DNA of 64,000 bases. It comes from Cliona cf. orientalis (lineage: Eukaryota > Porifera > Demospongiae > Clionaida > Clionaidae). The notes below the pieces were generated by a model. It was not told the DNA's origin, searched no databases, and saw nothing but the letters and a program-made list of their open reading frames with translations. This document shows, piece by piece, positions 59,980 through 64,000 of the stretch (position 1 is its first letter; each line of letters opens with the position of its first letter). Both the position numbers and the translations under genes were made by a program. Location of the stretch: NCBI GenBank assembly GCA_963930775.1, contig OZ005693.1, forward strand, positions 1,054,001 to 1,118,000. Reading direction: 5' to 3'.

Positions 59980-60222
59980 AAATGTAATTATTATCCATTC
60001 TTTGTGCTGACGATTTCTTTCATACAGTTTAATTTTAATAAGAGGTGAACGATGACTAATAATATTAATAATTATTTTAGTGAGCTATATATTATAATTA
60101 TATTATAATAGTACCAAGACTTATGCAGTTATTAATTATTATTAAATTTTTGCATTGATAATTATAGCATCGTATGATAGTCAGAAGATTAATAATAAGA
60201 ACTACCAAGACGATTAAGATAA

Positions 60223-63200
60223 TCACATTTCAGCAATATTTTCACTGTTATACTGCAATTTATCTCTAGATGACCCAGCTTTCAACAAGTTTGAGAACCC
60301 AAGACTTGCACTAAACAACAAATTAGTAGCGTCTGATGACTTTCTCGGCCTCACGGCTACGATCTTTGACCCCATGGGTGAGGAGGAGGAGGAAGGAGTC
60401 CCACTAGCAGCACTGCCCACTGAACTGTTGCTCTTGTTGCGATAGTAGCCACGATCGCTAGCCGTAACTGAATGCCTTCTTGGTGAAATATCGGACAAAT
60501 CATCATGGCGATTTCTCTTCGATTGAAGATCATACGGTGCACCACCAGTGGTATCTGACCTTCTCCTAGGTGTGTATTGCTGGTCACTGCTGTCTCTGTC
60601 GTAGCTAGCTACAGCAGGATCTGTGGTTGATGACACACTCCTGCCTTGGGTGGGGGAAAGTGGTGACTGATCCTGACCAGCTGCAGTGGTGCCCTCCTCC
60701 TCTGGATAGATGCTGTGGTAGTTACAGTGCATCATTGTGATACTTGTCACCCTCTTATTCGTTGTATTATTAACACTACTCAGCATGCTGCTAGCGCCGC
60801 TCTGGACGGACTGAATGGAATTAGCACTCTTCTCTTCAGGGTAGATGCTGTGGTAGTCACAGTGCATCATAGTAATACTGGTCCCTCCTCGACGGCTGCT
60901 CTCACTCCTTGCGCCATTGCTCACTGGAGGTGGTGGCAGCTGCTTTGTCTCTTCATGTGGGTGTGATGTTGAAGGTGCTTGCTGTTGAGTAGTTTGCTTG
61001 AATTGAAAGTAGTTCTCTTCCTTCTGGTAACGAGGAGAGGGGGATGAAGATTGATTAATCTCTCCGTCTGATGCAGCTCGGAACAGGTCAAAAGCGCCAA
61101 GATCGTCATCATTTTCTTTCAAATTCTCCACACTTCTGGCTTGTCGTTTCTTCTTAGCAGGCACACTAGATGGTGCTGATGGTGGTGCCATATCTAGAGG
61201 CATAGTGGCAGAGGTTATACCTTGGCTGAAACCCTCAGGATAGCCGGAAGTGCCATGATGAAAATTCTCCCGACTTTGACCGTTGTGTTGAAAAAGTAGT
61301 GAACTATCCGCCACCACATCAGCAGTGTGTGTTGTGCTATCACTCTGCGTGTGTTGGTGGGAGATGTACGGGCTACCGTTGAGCTCTTGATAGCTGGCCG
61401 TATTCATTGTGTTACTGCTGCAGCTACTCTGCGTGTGCTGATGGGAGGAGGTATAAGGGCTAGCCTCGCTCTCAGTGTAGAAGTTGTCTTGGTAGCTACT
61501 ACTATACGCCGTTGTGGCTAGGGGACTGGTAGGGGTGGCAGTGTGGTTCACACTCGGCACTGAAATCGCCAAGGGAGAGGGTATGGACTGTTCGTACGAT
61601 CGACCGTGGCCTAGCAGTCTTCGTGCAATGGGGTCTGTAGCATACGATGCTGTGCTACTAGCTATAGAGTCATGGTGATGATATGGTAGTGTTCGGCTGT
61701 TATTGGGTGTCTGTATGAAGTGGCTTGCTAGGGCTGATGGTGAATACCCCCCTACTCCGCTGCTCACCGTGTGGCGGGATTCTGAAGACAGAGAGTTGCT
61801 TCTCATTCGACGAGTTCCTTCGCTGGCTGACTGAGTGAGCGGCTGATGATGGTGATGATGATGAATTTCGTGATGATGGGGGTCGGGATAGTGATGGTAG
61901 CCATGCCCCCTAGGGTGGCTATAGCGACCGTGTGTGTACACTTCTGATGAAATTCTTGCTCTGATGCGATTCGGCGTGGTGGAAGTCGAGTGAGAGCCAA
62001 AGTAGCCACTACCACCACCACCTCTGGATACAGCACTGGGTGTACCTGGAGATCCAACGCTACCTACAGTTAAATCGGGCATGGAAAAATTCGTGGGGCT
62101 AGCACAAGATGCTGCGCGATTCTTGTTAGTACGGTCTTTTCTCTGTGAAAACGGAGAACCGGTAGGTAGGAAATATTTGGCCACTTTTCTCTTCTTTTTC
62201 GATTTTTCGGGAGAGCTGGAGCTGCTTGCACCATTTTGTTTAATTGGAGAAGGGCCTGCACTTCTTTGTCCTTCGATGCGGTCAGAGTTCATATTGGTTG
62301 CAAGGTCAAAGATATCGTCGAGGTCATCCCCGCCATCCGTGGCCTCGCCCCCTGGCCTCGCCCCCTCTCCTACCAGATCCTCCGGGGGAGGAGAGGAAGG
62401 AGGGGGGCTGCGCTGCTCTTCGTATCGATCCGAACTGGCTGATGATAGCATGTCAAAAAACTCATTAAGTTGTTGTGATTCGGATTTCGGTCGTTTGCGA
62501 TGCGACTCTTTAGCGTCGTATGGTTTCTTGGAGTCTTCTTCACTGAGGCTCGCTAGTGAAGCGCGTGATCCTTTGCGAAACAATCTAGAGAGAAAATAAA
62601 ACGTATTAATTTTTAATCTTCTCTACAGACTGCTAGAAAGGCTTACTTTGGTAGAGTAGAGTATCCACCATCTTTTGAAAATAGAGCAATTGTCTTTGAT
62701 CTCAGTTTGTGCAGTGTCTTGCTTCGACTAGGATCTGACTCTGAAGTAAAGGAAAGTGACATTAAATTTTAATATTAAGTCAGCAAAAATCAACACGGAA
62801 GTTGGAAGGGAGGGTATCAGATTGATGTCCTAAAAGATAATTTTCTCACTTGCTTTCTGATACTAGGGTGATGTGTACTAAGCTTGACTACTAAAGTAAT
62901 ACCGTACATTTTCGCATTCATTTCCCAGCTCTGACTGTACTAGACAAAATCCACTTCTTACTTTCTCTCAGTTTGACTCCCTCCATGATCCTAGGACTTC
63001 TCTCCCCCGTCGATAAAGACCGAGGTGCTCTCTTCTTCTTTGCACTCAGCGCGGCTGTGTGAGTTGGAGTCGGTGGCTTTCTACCACTCACCACCACACT
63101 AGAAGTAGCAGTGGCAGCTGCAGGCGTGACGGGCGAGGAGTTAGGAGAAGGAGCAGTCAGTGCCTGTAGCTTCTTGACTACTTCAATGGCGTCGGCCGAT

Positions 63201-64000
63201 TGTGTCTTTTGCGGTAGAGGTGGGGGTCTGTTTCGAGGCATTTTTGGCGTGTTTCGAGGAGAGTTGCGTATCATGTCCTCGTAGGAGACCATGTTGTCAG
63301 CTTTGGTAGCGGAGGAGGATGGAGGGTGTGGCTTTGTCGATGGGAGGGAGCCGGATCCTCGACGGTCTTGGGATGACTTGCCAGAAGTAGGAGGGGTGAC
63401 CCTGTTCGTTACGTGTGGAGGAAGGGGAGGAGTCCCAGAACCAGCTGCTGGAGAGAGAGAGAAAGTGGGGGAAAGTATAACTTAGAAACACTACTTCTCT
63501 AAAATAATTCATGTAGCTGACACTTACCATTGCTCAGTAGATCTACTTTCTCGCTGCTTTCACCTCCTCCATTTGTGCTCAACAGCCCTTCCAGCCTCGA
63601 AGACAGCTGCTCCATCACCTTCACTCTCATTTCCAGCTGGAGCGGACAGGTTGGCAAGAACACCAGTCTAGTGCATGCCAAAAACAGCTGCATCAGCGCT
63701 TTGTAGCGGTGCTGCTCCGCCTTCTGCTGATTCGACTTAACAGTCCCGTTAAACTGCGGGCTCACAATATCGATCGACAACCGAGGGTCGGACTGAAGCA
63801 TTGTTTCGACCGAGGGAGCAAGATGAAAGTTCCACAGAGAACAGATCCAGTCCACTATAACTCCAGGGTCTTTCGATTCGAGCGGACACTGTAAGAAATT
63901 TTTGATTCCACATGTCAGCTCCGGGAGGTCTAGGCTAAGCAGGAGGTGATTGTAGAGTAGCCAGACGTCGACGGACCAGAGAAGAAGTCGAGGGAGGAAG
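60223..64000 (-). CDS. GoLoco-motif protein (partial, 5' end beyond window)
   Basis: Minus-strand exons: window edge to 63528, about 63447 (or 63444) to 62962, 62740-62647, and the large last exon 62584-60223 (TGA). Phases match at each junction. The first visible part is a leucine-rich helical region (FLPRLLLWSVDVWLLYN ... VDWICSLWNFHL), whose family I do not recognise. A Pro/Ser-rich linker follows. The last exon has two GoLoco motifs, FFDMLSSASSDRYEEQRS and IFDLATNMNSDRIEGQRS. GoLoco motifs bind GDP-loaded G-alpha-i/o and block nucleotide release. The rest is low-complexity: a His-rich run, two SHQHTQS segments and two copies of SITMMHC[DN]YHSIYPEE. Confidence 0.75.

Larger units (their letters stand above)
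56729..60222. other. 3' flank of NLR copy B, then GoLoco gene 3' side
   Basis: Homology to 20199-22335 of copy A runs to about 60090, interrupted by elements at 57304-57707 and 59048-59979. About 58060-58450 also lacks a clear copy A counterpart. No protein gene is supported. 60090-60222 is AT-rich sequence downstream of the minus-strand GoLoco gene. Confidence 0.5.

Overview
The window looks like nuclear DNA of an early-branching animal, most likely a demosponge (an Amphimedon-like haplosclerid is my inference, not proven here). The reasons are genes with many short introns, NLR immune genes built as DEATH-DEATH-NACHT-LRR, and dense small foldback and MITE elements between and inside genes.

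Layout. A block of about 17-21 kb occurs twice in direct orientation, at about 1390-22335 (copy A) and about 42690-60090 (copy B). Each block carries a minus-strand alpha/beta-hydrolase (esterase-like) gene followed by a plus-strand NLR gene. The NLR genes (13137-20198 and 47003-56728) can be joined exon by exon with every phase matching. Each begins with a roughly 237-residue polytopic hydrophobic module ending in a perfect 2A-like ribosome-skipping motif (GDVEENPGP). Two DEATH domains, a NACHT ATPase and one-exon-per-repeat LRRs follow. Copy A has 11 LRR exons and copy B has 5. Both esterase copies are broken, at different places. Copy A has swallowed about 7.4 kb of nested transposons (3735-11190). 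Copy B carries separate MITE insertions and a 2.2-kb hAT-like element inside its LRR array.

Between the blocks (22336-42690) lie an intact Crypton-type tyrosine recombinase gene (23510-25021), a long transposon-rich stretch with a five-unit complex tandem array (27230-33240), a 3.3-kb foldback element (33687-37008) and a zinc-finger/GRP-repeat gene split by a MITE with a perfect target-site duplication. The stretch ends with a multi-exon type I transmembrane receptor gene (38661-42606).

That receptor is the most striking item. Its ectodomain has Ig- and FN3-like domains and a TTGV-repeat stalk. After one membrane span, its cytoplasmic tail aligns by eye, almost end to end, with the ubiquitin fold of LC3/ATG8 but lacks the C-terminal glycine used for lipidation. 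It therefore looks like an ATG8-like module anchored in the membrane by a receptor. The right edge (60223-64000, minus strand) is the 3' part of a large disordered protein with two GoLoco motifs, a probable regulator of G-alpha-i/o.

How the genes may work together: the window mixes innate sensing (NLRs), a putative receptor-to-autophagy adaptor and a G-protein regulator. No operon-like link is implied. Several mobile-element families can be defined by comparing filled and empty sites between the two block copies.
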